From positions 54,632,473 to 54,696,472 of the forward strand of contig NC_087062.1 in assembly GCF_963678635.1 (NCBI RefSeq): a stretch of DNA of 64,000 nucleotides, written 5' to 3'. Below are positions 12,154 to 23,952 of this stretch, piece by piece. Source of the DNA: Symsagittifera roscoffensis (lineage: Eukaryota; Xenacoelomorpha; Acoela; Convolutidae). A program made the position numbers and the translations under genes. The notes beneath the pieces were generated by a model. The model saw nothing but the letters and a program-made list of their open reading frames with translations. It did not search any database and was not told the origin of the DNA. The number at the start of each line of letters is the position of its first letter. The stretch's first letter is position 1.

Positions 12154-13472
12154 TTGCAACAAGAAGAAAGAAGAGAAGATAGAACGCATGAGGCAGGAAC
12201 ATTAGTAGCGATCGGAACGACTAGGATTAGCGAAAAAGGAACAATCATTACCCGCAGGGAGTGTTACTCGTGGGCAGTCCCCGATGGAGCTTCTGACGCC
12301 TCGCGAACTAAGTCAGAGAACAGAAGTGCTAATCCCAACAGCACCAGCCGTAACAAGATTGGCAGAAACCTCAAAAACCGTCGACATGAAGATAAGGGAG
12401 ATGCCAATGAAGAAAAATTGTCGCATGTATTTGACATACAGAAGAATAATCAAATAAAAACACCTAAACAGGAGTTCCAGATAGAGACCTGCGAGCATGT
12501 TTCAAAAAATCAACAGATCAACCTGGAGTCCAGCGGTGAACAGGCAGCAACCAACCCTTGGAACATCGCACCTGATTTTGGGCGATACTCTGGAGAGAGT
12601 TTTGCAAAACTTGTGAACATCATGGGTCACTACTGCGATGCCATTCGGAGGTTCCACAGTAGCTCGGCTGTAACGGATGGTGGAGTTGATGAACCCAGGC
12701 AGAATGGTGGGCATAATTTTTCTAGTAGGCACAAACAACGTGTCCAGAAGCTCGGACTCAGAAGAAGCCCAATGGGAGGGAATGCTAGTGTGCTCGTTTA
12801 CCACAGCGTGGCAAAAAGTTCAGTGCGCGGTACTGACCGTTTACACTGTACCGATGAGCACGACAACGCAGTCAACCACAGCTAGAAGGCACAATGCAAA
12901 AATCCATGAGGTAGAACAATATAGTGCGTAATCTGGCAAGTCGCAATGCTGGACGAAGGATCTTGATGGACTTGCTGGAGCATGAGCTGAGGGCTCTGAA
13001 TCAGGCCAGATTCGCCACTGACGGAATACACTTCGACAGTATAGAAGGACAAGGCTGGATGAACCGTGTCTTCCAGGAGCGACTAGATGAATTGGAAGTT
13101 GAACTATTTGACACTGGAGCACTCAGAACGGAAGAAGCGACGAAAACGACATTTGTGCCTCTTAATCTGGAAACACGCTTAATATCAGTCCCAGCCATGC
13201 CACACTTGATTCAGAGCTCGTGTGAGCAAGAACAGAGGTCAATCGTATTGGATCGACTGGGTGAAATACCACTGAGGAGGAGCATTCATCCCCGACGAAG
13301 ATTGGGACCACTCAATAAAACGACCTCAGGCCCCTCCAGATTTGAAACGGTGACGAGTACAAGCAGGGAAGAGCGACATCAATATAAAAGTTTTCTGATG
13401 TCGTCAAGTCCAATACCGTCCCCCTGGCATGCTTACAAGCAAATTTTAAGGAAGCTGAACCTCAAACATTAA
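12154..13472 (+). pseudogene. SGNH/GDSL-esterase-like protein of the fossil block
   Basis: Four SGNH landmarks occur in order on the plus strand. Near 12,572 there is a block I-like LILGDTLERVL. Next comes a glycine-containing FGGSTVARL (block II position). Near 12,710 lies FLVGTNNV (block III, G-x-N). Near 13,015 lies TDGIHFDS (block V, D-x-x-H), followed by a helix GWMNRVFQERLDELE. SGNH esterases are known in ORF1 of some CR1/L2-type LINEs; here the domain sits in a gag-like position beside an LTR element. The region downstream is rich in S, T, R and P. Fossil copy, broken. Confidence 0.6.
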
Positions 13473-13720
13473 AATTTGCCGCTGATACGATGAGAATGCA
13501 GAGAAATTGGACAAGTTGAGCACCAAAAGGGCAATGTGTAAGGGTGTATGAACAATTGCGAGCGCCTCCACGCCTCCAACTCATGTCAAAGAAAGAGCCT
13601 ATCTGAAAAAAAGTAGCCCAAGAAGGTGATGCAGAAAGATATGGTGAATTGAAATTCCGAATAGACGAGACCATCTTCGCCGCGTACGACAAAGCAGAGA
13701 TGAGGGAAGCAAAGATATTA

Positions 13721-13804
13721 GCGAGCTCGAACATCGTGCATACCTTTGAGCTCGAACATCGCGCATAACTCTAAGCGAGCTCGAACATCGCGCATACCTC
13801 TAAA
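13721..13804 (+). repeat. Minisatellite, three units of 25-29 bp
   Basis: The core GAGCTCGAACATCG begins at 13,723, 13,748 and 13,777, each time followed by YGCATA and a short variable tail. A small local expansion within the fossil block. Confidence 0.85.
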
Positions 13805-14158
13805 CCCTTGTTCTGGCCCGATGTATTAATGTTGGCAGAAACCGACATGGAACGAATGCAATCCACATCAATGGCGATTGCGGTTCAACGACAAACCTAA
13901 ATTGAATCCAATCACAACCGTGTTTGCGGGCATTAATGATCACCTGCGTACAGAGGTCTCCTGAGCAGACTCAGAGAGCCAGCAACGGCGGAATTAAAGA
14001 CATTCTGGATTCAATGGGCAAGATCACGGACGTGTTAAAGGAAGGAGGGTGCCAGAAAATAACGCCAAAGCCAGTGCTCGTGTTATTCCCAGGATCTGCA
14101 CACTTCACGGTTGGACTAAAATTTGTGTAAACAATGATAGCATACTCTCAAAAAAAAA

Positions 14159-15160
14159 TTGCGATGTGATCATACCTGCTCAAACCGCGAAGTGGATGCG
14201 AAGGTTCTGAGGCCATTTTGGTCGGAATTGCCTGCAGTATGGTCGGATATCTCAAACGCTATGACGGGATTCAAAGACCATTCGCTACACATGCTGGTGT
14301 TAGATGAAGCGTTGGGATTGGAACTGTCCAAATTCAGCAGTCAGCTCAGGTTGAAACCAGGAATCGACTATGACCATTAAGTGATAGTGGGAGCGTCTGA
14401 TGATCTGTGGTTCAGAGGAATGGAGTTCGATGCAGAAGAGAGGCCCAAGAGGCAAAATGCCAAAGAAACTAAAACTCACTGGGAAGCTATGGTTTTGCGA
14501 ACGAAACCGGAGGCAAACAAGTGGCTGCACTTGACTCCTCGAATAGCATCATTGGGCGTGGACGCTTTTGAGCGGGGCCCAACGATGATCACAAAGATCC
14601 ACGCTTACCTAGTGAGAGAATTGAATTTAGCGGAAAATGAAGGAGAGAAGTCAGCGGAGTTCACAGACAGATTATGCCAGATAACACTCGAGGCATTCTG
14701 GACGCAGAACATGAGAGGAGACGAAGGTTTTGAGGGAACAGATAGCATCTTGGAACGGCTGGGAGGAGGATGGACCGCGTCATACCTGTTAAAAAATTAC
14801 CCAGGACTCTCTGACTATCTAATACAGGAATTCCTCAAGGCCATCACAGGATTTTCTATCGTAGTCAACCTGGGACTGTTTGTGGCGTTTGGAGCAGAAA
14901 ATTTCATAAAAGTACCAGCAGTGCTGCTCACTGAAGGAATACAAAATCTCCGACTGGATGGACTCCTGAAAAAAATTGCGATGCTTTATGGAATGTTGGG
15001 AGGATTGATAAATTTAACCCACTATCCCGAACAGATGAAGGAAAAAGTGAGAAAGTTCAATATGAAAAAGTCTACGGCTTCCTGGACTAAAATACGGGAT
15101 CTGAGACATACTCTCATCGAATACCTCCTACAACAGAATTGCTCTGGAACCGGAGAATAG
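14159..15160 (+). pseudogene. Unrecognised fossil-block protein, first copy
   Basis: ORFs 14,159-14,380 and 14,381-15,160 (the latter 259 codons) encode a mostly helical, soluble-looking protein with no motif I know. Landmarks are LWFRGMEF, ANKWLHLTPRIASLG and GGLINLTHYPEQMKEK. Copies lie at 16,844-17,869 and 22,402-23,427. Repeated retention of a long open frame is unusual in this otherwise broken block. Function unknown. Confidence 0.5.
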
Positions 15161-15331
15161 AAGAAACAGAAAGAGAAGAGGATGTGCAACGTTATGCGGT
15201 TATGCGGGGGAGGGGCTTTCCCCTTCTTACTGATTTAAGCCTAGCTATGAGGAGAGATCGCTTAGCACTGATCAGAGGAGTCTGCGAGTTGGAAACTCAA
15301 GTGGTGTGAGCAGAATGTTCTAAGCAAAATA

Positions 15332-16301
15332 ATGATCGAACATTTGCTGTTCGCGAAGATAGCAGAGCCGGAAATGACGGCAGTAAACTTCAATGATCAC
15401 TTCCGTGACCAAATGGGCGAAGTGGGTGGAGGACATATCGAAGTGTTACCAAAACTCTGGAATTTGAGACCCTATGACAGAGCGAACGGCAAAAGAATTA
15501 GAATTCCTCGTTTAATAGTCCAGTACCAGAAGGTGAGAAAAAAAATTGATGACTGGGGTGACTACAAAATGCTGCCAGCAGAAATACCTGAATTTCCCTT
15601 AATTCGGAGGGTGTTGCTCGGAGCAGACTCCGTGGTACAGACTCTCATGTTAAGAGCCTTCGAGACCAACAAATGAAGGATGGCAAAATTCTCTGAATCG
15701 ATGGACCCGTGCTTCATAGGCAGAAAGGCTACCGTGCTGCAATAGACGCAGTTTGCATATGTGGAGGAGTCGACGAGGAGAAGGATGAGCAACGCGGCCT
15801 CCCCGAAACCTGAAAGATTCGAAGAAGAATGAGTCAAGTTGGTTCTGGCGCGAACTAGCATGAGAGGCAAAGCGAACTTACAAGAAGCCGCACTGATAGT
15901 GAAAAACGTGAGACCAGAGTTGACAATAACTGGGAAACTGCTGATGAGGACTGCTGTATCGCCCTTCGGCTTTGAGGAAATTGTGATAAAACACGAAAAA
16001 AAAACACCGGTCAGCTGGCAAGCTAGTTGTGCTGAAGCTTCCGGTCGAAACGTCAAACGACGAGCAAGGACCTTCAGGGTCAGGAAAAAATGAAAAGCGA
16101 GACAACGAGGAGAAAGAAGACCGTCAACTGGAAGAACCGATGGAGCAGGATCCCAACCATGCGGGACGGGACGACGACAGAGGCTCAGTAGGTGGTGCGT
16201 CTAGCCTGGACTTCAATTTCTTGAACTATGACGAAGTAGGAACAGAAACGGTGGCAGGGACAACTGAACCAGTGGTAACTTTTCTCAGTCTTTATGGATA
16301 A
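15332..16301 (+). pseudogene. Unrecognised fossil-block protein segment, first copy
   Basis: ORFs 15,332-15,676, 15,839-16,093 and 16,029-16,301 form a run that ends in a basic then acidic, S/G-rich tail (KRRARTFRVRKK, later NYDEVGTETVAGTTEPVVTF). No family recognised. Its near-identical partner is at 20,890-21,859. Diverged partners lie at about 18,040-18,940 and 23,600-24,495. Confidence 0.45.
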
Positions 16302-16843
16302 AACCCATGACAGCTCTCCTGGCAAGTCAAAAATCAATAAAGAGAAATTTTAACGGAGAAACCGCATAGGAGAAGAAAAGAAGGCGCAGCCCGAGTACTT
16401 TTCTTAGGAACCCTGCCAGAAGAAGAGTGGGAAGCTCACCACAGAGATCATCAGAACAAAACAGGCTGTGCTATGGGCAGAATTGCTTTCAGTGAGGAAA
16501 ACTGGACAGTATTGCAGTGCTACGGGAATCAGTCCGTGTTGAGAACAGGTCTCAATGGACCACTGATGCGGGAAATCCTTGACACATTGGACAAATGTGA
16601 AGGGAGGATGAGTGAATTGTAAATTGGTACGGTCTTCTATGAAAGTGAAGCTATCTCTCTGATCAAGGCGACGCAACAAGAAAGCAACAAGGAAGTTGCG
16701 TACCTGTCCAGAAATCGAAAAGGAGCGATGCGATCGAAAATGATGATCGACAAGGAGGGTGCAGGAAAATAACGCCAAAGCCAGTGCTCGTGTTATTCCC
16801 AGAAACTGCACACCTCACTGGTGGACTAAAATTTGTGTAAACA

Positions 16844-17869
16844 ATGATAGCATACTCTCAAAAAAAATTGCAATGTGATCATACCTGCTCAAACCGCGAA
16901 GTGGATGCGAAGGTTCTGAGGCCATTTCCGTCGGAATTGCCTGCAGTATGGTCGGATATCTCAAATGCTATGGCAGGATTCAAAGACCATTCGCTACACA
17001 TGCTGGTGTTAGATGAAGTGTTGGGATTGGAACTATCCAATTTCAGCAGACAGCTCAGGTTGAAACCAGGAATCGACTATGGCCATTAAATGATAGTGGC
17101 AATGTCTGATGATCTGTGGTTCAGAGGAATGGAGTTCGATGGAGAAGAGAGGCCCAAGAGGCGAAATGCCAAAGAAACGAAAGCTCACTGGGAAGCTATG
17201 GTTTTGCGAACGAAACCGGAGGCAAACAAGTGGCTGCACTTGACTCCTCGAATAGCATCATTGGGCGTGGACGCTTTTGATCGGGGCCCAACGATGATCA
17301 CAAAGATCCACGCTTACCTAGTGAGAGAATTGAGTTTAGCGGAAAATGAAGGAGAGAAGTCAGCGGAGTTCACAGACAGAATATGCCAGATAACACTCGA
17401 GGTATTCTGGACGCAGAACATGAGAGGTGACGAAGGTTTCGAGGGAACAGATAGAATGTTGGAACGGCTGGGAGGAGGATGGACCGCGTCATACCTGTTA
17501 AAAAATTACCCAGGACTCTCTGACTATCTAATAAAGGAATTCCTCAAGGCCATCACAGGATTTTCTACCGCAGTCAACCTGGGACTGTTCGTGGCGTTTG
17601 GAGCAGAAATTTTCATAAAAGGACCAGCAGTGCTGCTCACTGAAGGAATACAAAATCTCCGACTGGATGGACTCCTGAAAAAAAATGCGATCACTTATGG
17701 AACGTTGGGAGGATTGATAAATTTAACCCACTATCCCGAACAGATGAAGGAAAAAGGGGGAAGGTTCGATATGAAAAAATCTACGGATGCCTGGACTAAA
17801 ATACGGGATCTGAGACATACTCTCATCCAATACCTCCTACAACAGAATTGCTCTGGAACCGGAGAATAG
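16844..17869 (+). pseudogene. Unrecognised fossil-block protein, second (inner) copy
   Basis: ORFs 16,844-17,089 and 17,090-17,869 (259 codons) correspond to 14,159-15,160 with scattered substitutions. They belong to the second unit of the inner duplication. Part of a broken fossil. Confidence 0.5.
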
Positions 17870-18395
17870 AAGAAATAGAAACAGAAGAGGATGTGCGACG
17901 TTATGCGGGGGGGGGGGGCATTCCCCTTTTTACTGATTTAATCCTTGCTATGAGGAGAGATCCCTTAGCACTGATCAGAGGAGTCTGCGAGTTGGATACT
18001 CAAATGGTGTGAGCAGAATGTTCTACGCAAAATAATGAGCGAATATTTACTGTTCGCGAAGATAGCAGAGCCGGATATTACGGCAGTAAACTTCAATGAT
18101 CAATGATCACTTCCGTGACCAAATGGGCGAAGTGGGTGGAGGACAGACATATCGAAGTGTTACCAGAAGGTGAGAAAAAAATTGAAGACTAGGGTGACTA
18201 CAAAAAGCTGCCAGCAGAAATACCTGAATTTCCCTTAATTCGGAGGGTGTTGCCCGGAGCAGACTCCGTGGTACAGACTCTCATGTTAAGAGCCTTCGAG
18301 ACCAACGAAAGAAGGATGGCAAAATTCTCTGACCGATGGACCCGTGCTTCATAGGCAGAAAGGCTACCGTGCTGCAATAGGCACAGTTTGCATAT

Positions 18396-20617
18396 GTGGA
18401 TGAGTCGACGAGGAGAAGGATGAGCAAAGCGGCCTCCCCGAAACCTGGAAGATTCGAAGAAGAAGGAGCCAAGTTGGTTCTGGCGCGAACTAGCATGAGA
18501 GGCAAAGCGAACTTACAAGAAGCCGCACTGATAGTGAAAAACGTGAGACCAGAGTTGACAATAACTGGGAAACTGCTATTGAGGACTGCTGTATCACCCT
18601 TCGGCTTTGAGGAAATTGTGATAAAACACGAAAAAAAACACCGGTCAGCTGGCAAGCTAGTTGTGCTGAAGCTTCCAGTCGAAACGACAAACGACGAGCA
18701 AGGACCTTGAGGGTCTGGAAAAATTGAAAAAGCGAGACGACGAGGAGAAAGAAGACCGTCAACTGGAAAAACTGATGGAGCAGGATCCCAACCATGCGGG
18801 AAGGGACGACGACAGAGGCTAAGTAGGTGGTGCGTCTAGCCTGGACTTCAATTTTTTGAACTATGACGAAGTAGGAACAGAAACGGTGGCAGGGAAAACT
18901 GAACCAGTGGGAACCTTTCTCAGTCTTTATGGATAAAACCCATGACAGCTCTCCTCGCAAGTCAAAAATCAATAAAGAGAAATTTTAACGGAGAAACCGC
19001 ATAGGAGAAGAAAAGAAGGCGCAGCCAGAGTACTTTTCTTAGGAACCCTGCCACAAGAAGAGTGGGAAGTTCACCACAGAGATCATGAGAACAAAACAGG
19101 CTGTGCTATGGGCAGAATTGCTTTCAGTGAGGAAGTGTGGACAGTATTGCAGTGCTACGGGACCCAGTCCATGTTGAGAACAGGTCTCAATGGACCACTG
19201 ATGCGGGAAATCCTTGACACATTGGGCAAATGTGAAGGGAGGATGAGTGAATTGTAAATTGATACGATCTTTTATGAAAGTGAAGCTATCTCTCCGATCA
19301 AGGCGACGCAACAAGAAAGCAACGAGGAAGTTGCGTACCTGTCCAGAAATCGAAAAGGAGTGATGCGATCGAAAATGGTGATCGACAAGATCAACGACAT
19401 GAAGATGAAATTGGGCAACAAAGTGATCTTAAGAAAAACTGAGAAGACAAAAGTGGGTTCTGAACTTTCAGCAAAGGCTGTTAACTCAGCTAAACGAAAT
19501 TTACAATTTACGTATCGATTTACAAACCCGCCGGTGGATACATGGAAATGATGGAGTAGAGGAACAGCTAGAGGACACCTGATCATTCTAGAAAATAAAA
19601 TTGCCAAGGAAGGTTACCTGGAAGAAATGATACAGGGCACGACGATAAAGCAATAGACGTATGGAACGTCAGTCTCCTCAGAACTGCACGTGGAAACTGT
19701 GGATCAATTGGTAAGATTGGCATGGAGAGCAGTAGTGCTACGTCACTTTGAAGAAGAAATGCGAATTACTCCGAAGATACAGGCTCTAATCGCAATACCC
19801 TACTGGGCTGCAACTCAGATTTCCTTGGTCTATGGCGGGACTGACGATGGTAGAGTATGACTCGGAGAAAGGAAAAGGTCGAAAGAAGAGAAGGTGCTCT
19901 TGATGACTAGTCTAAGAGACCTTACGATCTGTGAAGTAGTGGCAGTGGCGTGTGCGAAACGGAGAGACGCTCTCTGTTTCGTCCGTTTCATATTGGAACA
20001 AATGTCGGTATCAGCGCTGAATACCAGTGCAAAATAGCTAGGAAAAGGCAGTGATTTAGCGAAAACCTTGCTCTTACAGTCGCTATTGGAAGTTCATCAA
20101 GGCAATTCAATGCGGATGAATATGAAAGAACCTGTAGAACTAGAACCTCTGAAGAAGATAGATGAAATCCGAAGATTCTCAAACAAAGAGCTTAGGCTCA
20201 TGAAAAAATCGATGGGACACTGCTGAAGTCAAGTGAACACTGTGAACCGACCAAAAAAAAGTCATACCATAATGAGTAGAGAATTGTTGGAATGGCAGAT
20301 AACCGTTTAATCAATGAGGACATACGTGATTGTTACTTCGATTACAAACAAGCTATGTTGCAAAGATTCTGGTGGTCAAGAATGTCAACAAAAAAAGCCT
20401 TGCCAGTCAGCAAGTGAAATTGGGACTTGTATTGGAAGAAAAGCTTAGTGCACATTCCATACCAAAATCTGATAACCGAGTGGAATTTGGATTGTGTTTC
20501 CCAGATGAGTTACTGAGAACGTGCCTGAAGATGGTGTGGGAGTTAATGAAAACATCATGGTGCCCGAGTCCAATTGGTGATTCGATATTACGAGCGACGC
20601 AAGATGTGCGAAAATAA
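18396..20617 (+). pseudogene. Unrecognised fossil-block tail segment, first copy
   Basis: A run of short coding segments (for example 18,396-18,710, 19,360-19,551 and 20,330-20,617) with landmarks such as EAALIVKNVRPELTITGKL, FGLCFPDELLRTCLKMVWEL and SPIGDSILRATQDVRK. I recognise no family. The stretch beyond 19,390 is the single-copy tail of the first outer unit and recurs at 24,946-26,415. Confidence 0.4.
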
Positions 20618-20889
20618 TTAGATGCAGATTGCAATGACCTCAACATCATCAACAACTTGATGACAACAGCCTCTAGGAGCAACCGAGAGAACAATGAGGA
20701 GTGGCCTGGCTGGGGACCAGAAGACTGGGTCAAACTTGGTAGCTGTCTGACGAAAGTTTGTCGACTAGAAGGTCATTTGTGTCGAGGCATAAGCAATTGA
20801 CCATACTGTTTGGAAATATAGTGATGAAAGCAAAAACTGAAACATAAAAAATCGCAGAATGTTCTAAGCAGAAGGTTCTAAGCAAAATA

Positions 20890-23427
20890 ATGATCGAACA
20901 TTTGCTGTTCGCGAAGATAGCAGAGCCGGAAATGACGGCAGTAAACTTCAATGATCACTTCCGTGACCAAATGGGCGAAGTGGGTGGAGGACATATCGAA
21001 GTGTTACCAAAACTCTGGAATTTGAGACCCTATGACAGAGCGAACGGCAAAAGAATTAGAATTCCTCGTTTAATAGTCCAGTACCAGAAGGTGAGAAAAA
21101 AAATTGATGACTGGGGTGACTACAAAATGCTGCCAGCAGAAATACCTGAATTTCCCTTAATTCGGAGGGTGTTGCTCGGAGCAGACTCCGTGGTACAGAC
21201 TCTCATGTTAAGAGCCTTCGAGACCAACAAATGACGGATGGCAAAATTCTCTGAATCGATGGACCCGTGCTTCATAGGCAGAAAGGCTACCGTGCTGCAA
21301 TAGACGCAGTTTGCATATGTGGAGGAGTCGACGAGGAGAAGGATGAGCAACGCGGCCTCCCCGAAACCTGAAAGATTCGAAGAAGAATGAGTCAAGTTGG
21401 TTCTGGCGCGAACTAGCATGAGAGGCAAAGCGAACTTACAAGAAGCCGCACTGATAGTGAAAAACGTGAGACCAGAGTTGACAATAACTGGGAAACTGCT
21501 GATGAGGACTGCTGTATCGCCCTTCGGCTTTGAGGAAATTGTGATAAAACACGAAAAAAAAACACCGGTCAGCTGGCAAGCTAGTTGTGCTGAAGCTTCC
21601 GGTCGAAACGTCAAACGACGAGCAAGGACCTTCAGGGTCAGGAAAAAATGAAAAGCGAGACAACGAGGAGAAAGAAGACCGTCAACTGGAAGAACCGATG
21701 GAGCAGGATCCCAACCATGCGGGACGGGACGACGACAGAGGCTCAGTAGGTGGTGCGTCTAGCCTGGACTTCAATTTCTTGAACTATGACGAAGTAGGAA
21801 CAGAAACGGTGGCAGGGACAACTGAACCAGTGGTAACTTTTCTCAGTCTTTATGGATAAAACCCATGACAGCTCTCCTGGCAAGTCAAAAATCAATAAAG
21901 AGAAATTTTAACGGAGAAACCGCATAGGAGAAGAAAAGAAGGCGCAGCCCGAGTACTTTTCTTAGGAACCCTGCCAGAAGAAGAGTGGGAAGCTCACCAC
22001 AGAGATCATCAGAACAAAACAGGCTGTGCTATGGGCAGAATTGCTTTCAGTGAGGAAAACTGGACAGTATTGCAGTGCTACGGGAATCAGTCCGTGTTGA
22101 GAACAGGTCTCAATGGACCACTGATGCGGGAAATCCTTGACACATTGGACAAATGTGAAGGGAGGATGAGTGAATTGTAAATTGGTACGGTCTTCTATGA
22201 AAGTGAAGCTATCTCTCTGATCAAGGCGACGCAACAAGAAAGCAACAAGGAAGTTGCGTACCTGTCCAGAAATCGAAAAGGAGCGATGCGATCGAAAATG
22301 ATGATCGACAAGGAGGGTGCAGGAAAATAACGCCAAAGCCAGTGCTCGTGTTATTCCCAGAATCTGCACACCTCACTGGTGGACTAAAATTTGTGTAAAC
22401 AATGATAGCATACTCTCAAAAAAAATTGCAATGTGATCATACCTGCTCAAACCGCGAAGTGGATGCGAAGGTTCTGAGGCCATTTCCGTCGGAATTGCCT
22501 GCAGTATGGTCGGATATCTCAAACGCTATGGCAGGATTCAAAGACCATTCGCTACACATGCTGGTGTTAGATGAAGTGTTGGGATTGGAACTATCCAATT
22601 TCAGCAGACAGCTCAGGTTGAAACCAGGAATCGACTATGGCCATTAAATGATAGTGGCAATGTCTGATGATCTGTGGTTCAGAGGAATGGAGTTCGATGG
22701 AGAAGAGAGGCCCAAGAGGCGAAATGCCAAAGAAACGAAAGCTCACTGGGAAGCTATGGTTTTGCGAACGAAACCGGAGGCAAACAAGTGGCTGCACTTG
22801 ACTCCTCGAATAGCATCATTGGGCGTGGACGCTTTTGATCGGGGCCCAACGATGATCACAAAGATCCACGCTTACCTAGTGAGAGAATTGAGTTTAGCGG
22901 AAAATGAAGGAGAGAAGTCAGCGGAGTTCACAGACAGAATATGCCAGATAACACTCGAGGTATTCTGGACGCAGAACATGAGAGGTGACGAAGGTTTCGA
23001 GGGAACAGATAGCATGTTGGAACGGCTGGGAGGAGGATGGACCGCGTCATACCTGTTAAAAAATTACCCAGGACTCTCTGACTATCTAATAAAGGAATTC
23101 CTCAAGGCCATCACAGGATTTTCTACCGTAGTCAACCTGGGACTGTTCGTGGCGTTTGGAGCAGAAATTTTCATAAAAGGACCAGCAGTGCTGCTCACTG
23201 AAGGAATACAAAATCTCCGACTGGATGGACTCCTGAAAAAAAATGCGATCACTTATGGAACGTTGGGAGGATTGATAAATTTAACCCACTATCCCGAACA
23301 GATGAAGGAAAAAGGGGGAAGGTTCGATATGAAAAAATCTACGGATGCCTGGACTAAAATACGGGATCTGAGACATACTCTCATCCAATACCTCCTACAA
23401 CAGAATTGCTCTGGAACCGGAGAATAG
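20890..23427 (+). pseudogene. Unrecognised fossil-block proteins, outer-duplication copy
   Basis: 20,890-21,859 repeats 15,332-16,301 and 22,402-23,427 repeats 16,844-17,869 almost exactly, at an offset of 5,558. Includes the third occurrence of the 259-codon frame (22,648-23,427). Fossil. Confidence 0.5.
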
Positions 23428-23952
23428 AAGAAATAGAAACAGAAGAGGATGTGCGACGTTATGCGGGGGGGGGGGCATTCCCCTTTTTACTGATTTAATC
23501 CTTGCTATGAGGAGAGATCCCTTAGCACTGATCAGAGGAGTCTGCGAGTTGGATACTCAAATGGTGTGAGCAGAATGTTCTACGCAAAATAATGAGCGAA
23601 TATTTACTGTTCGCGAAGATAGCAGAGCCGGATATTACGGCAGTAAACTTCAATGATCAATGATCACTTCCGTGACCAAATGGGCGAAGTGGGTGGAGGA
23701 CAGACATATCGAAGTGTTACCAGAAGGTGAGAAAAAAATTGAAGACTAGGGTGAATACAAAAAGCTGCCAGCAGAAATACCTGAATTTCCCTTAATTCGG
23801 AGGGTGTTGCCCGGAGCAGACTCCGTGGTACAAACTCTCATGTTAAGAGCCTTCGAGACCAACGAAAGAAGGATGGCAAAATTCTCTGACCGATGGATCC
23901 GTGCTTCATAGGCAGAAAGGCTACCGTGCTGCAATAGGCACAGTTTGCATAT

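Larger units (their letters stand above)
14042..19389 (+). repeat. Inner tandem duplication of about 2.7 kb (14,042-16,753 and 16,754-19,389)
   Basis: The run GAGGGTGC...AAAATAACGCCAAAGCC starts both copies (near 14,045 and 16,755) and they stay alignable to about 16,750 and 19,388. By eye they differ by several percent and by small length changes. They are clearly more diverged than the copies of the outer duplication, so the inner duplication is the older event. The junction (GATCGACAAG followed by GAGGGTGC) shows only a few bases of shared sequence. Confidence 0.85.

Noticed and set aside
13721-13804. CRISPR-like array
   Set aside because: Three direct repeats with tiny, similar spacers in animal DNA are a minisatellite. 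There are no cas genes and no unique spacers.
17905-17918. G-run as a G-quadruplex or polypurine tract
   Set aside because: The run differs in length between the duplicated copies (17,907 and 23,464), as expected from slippage. No terminal repeat follows it.
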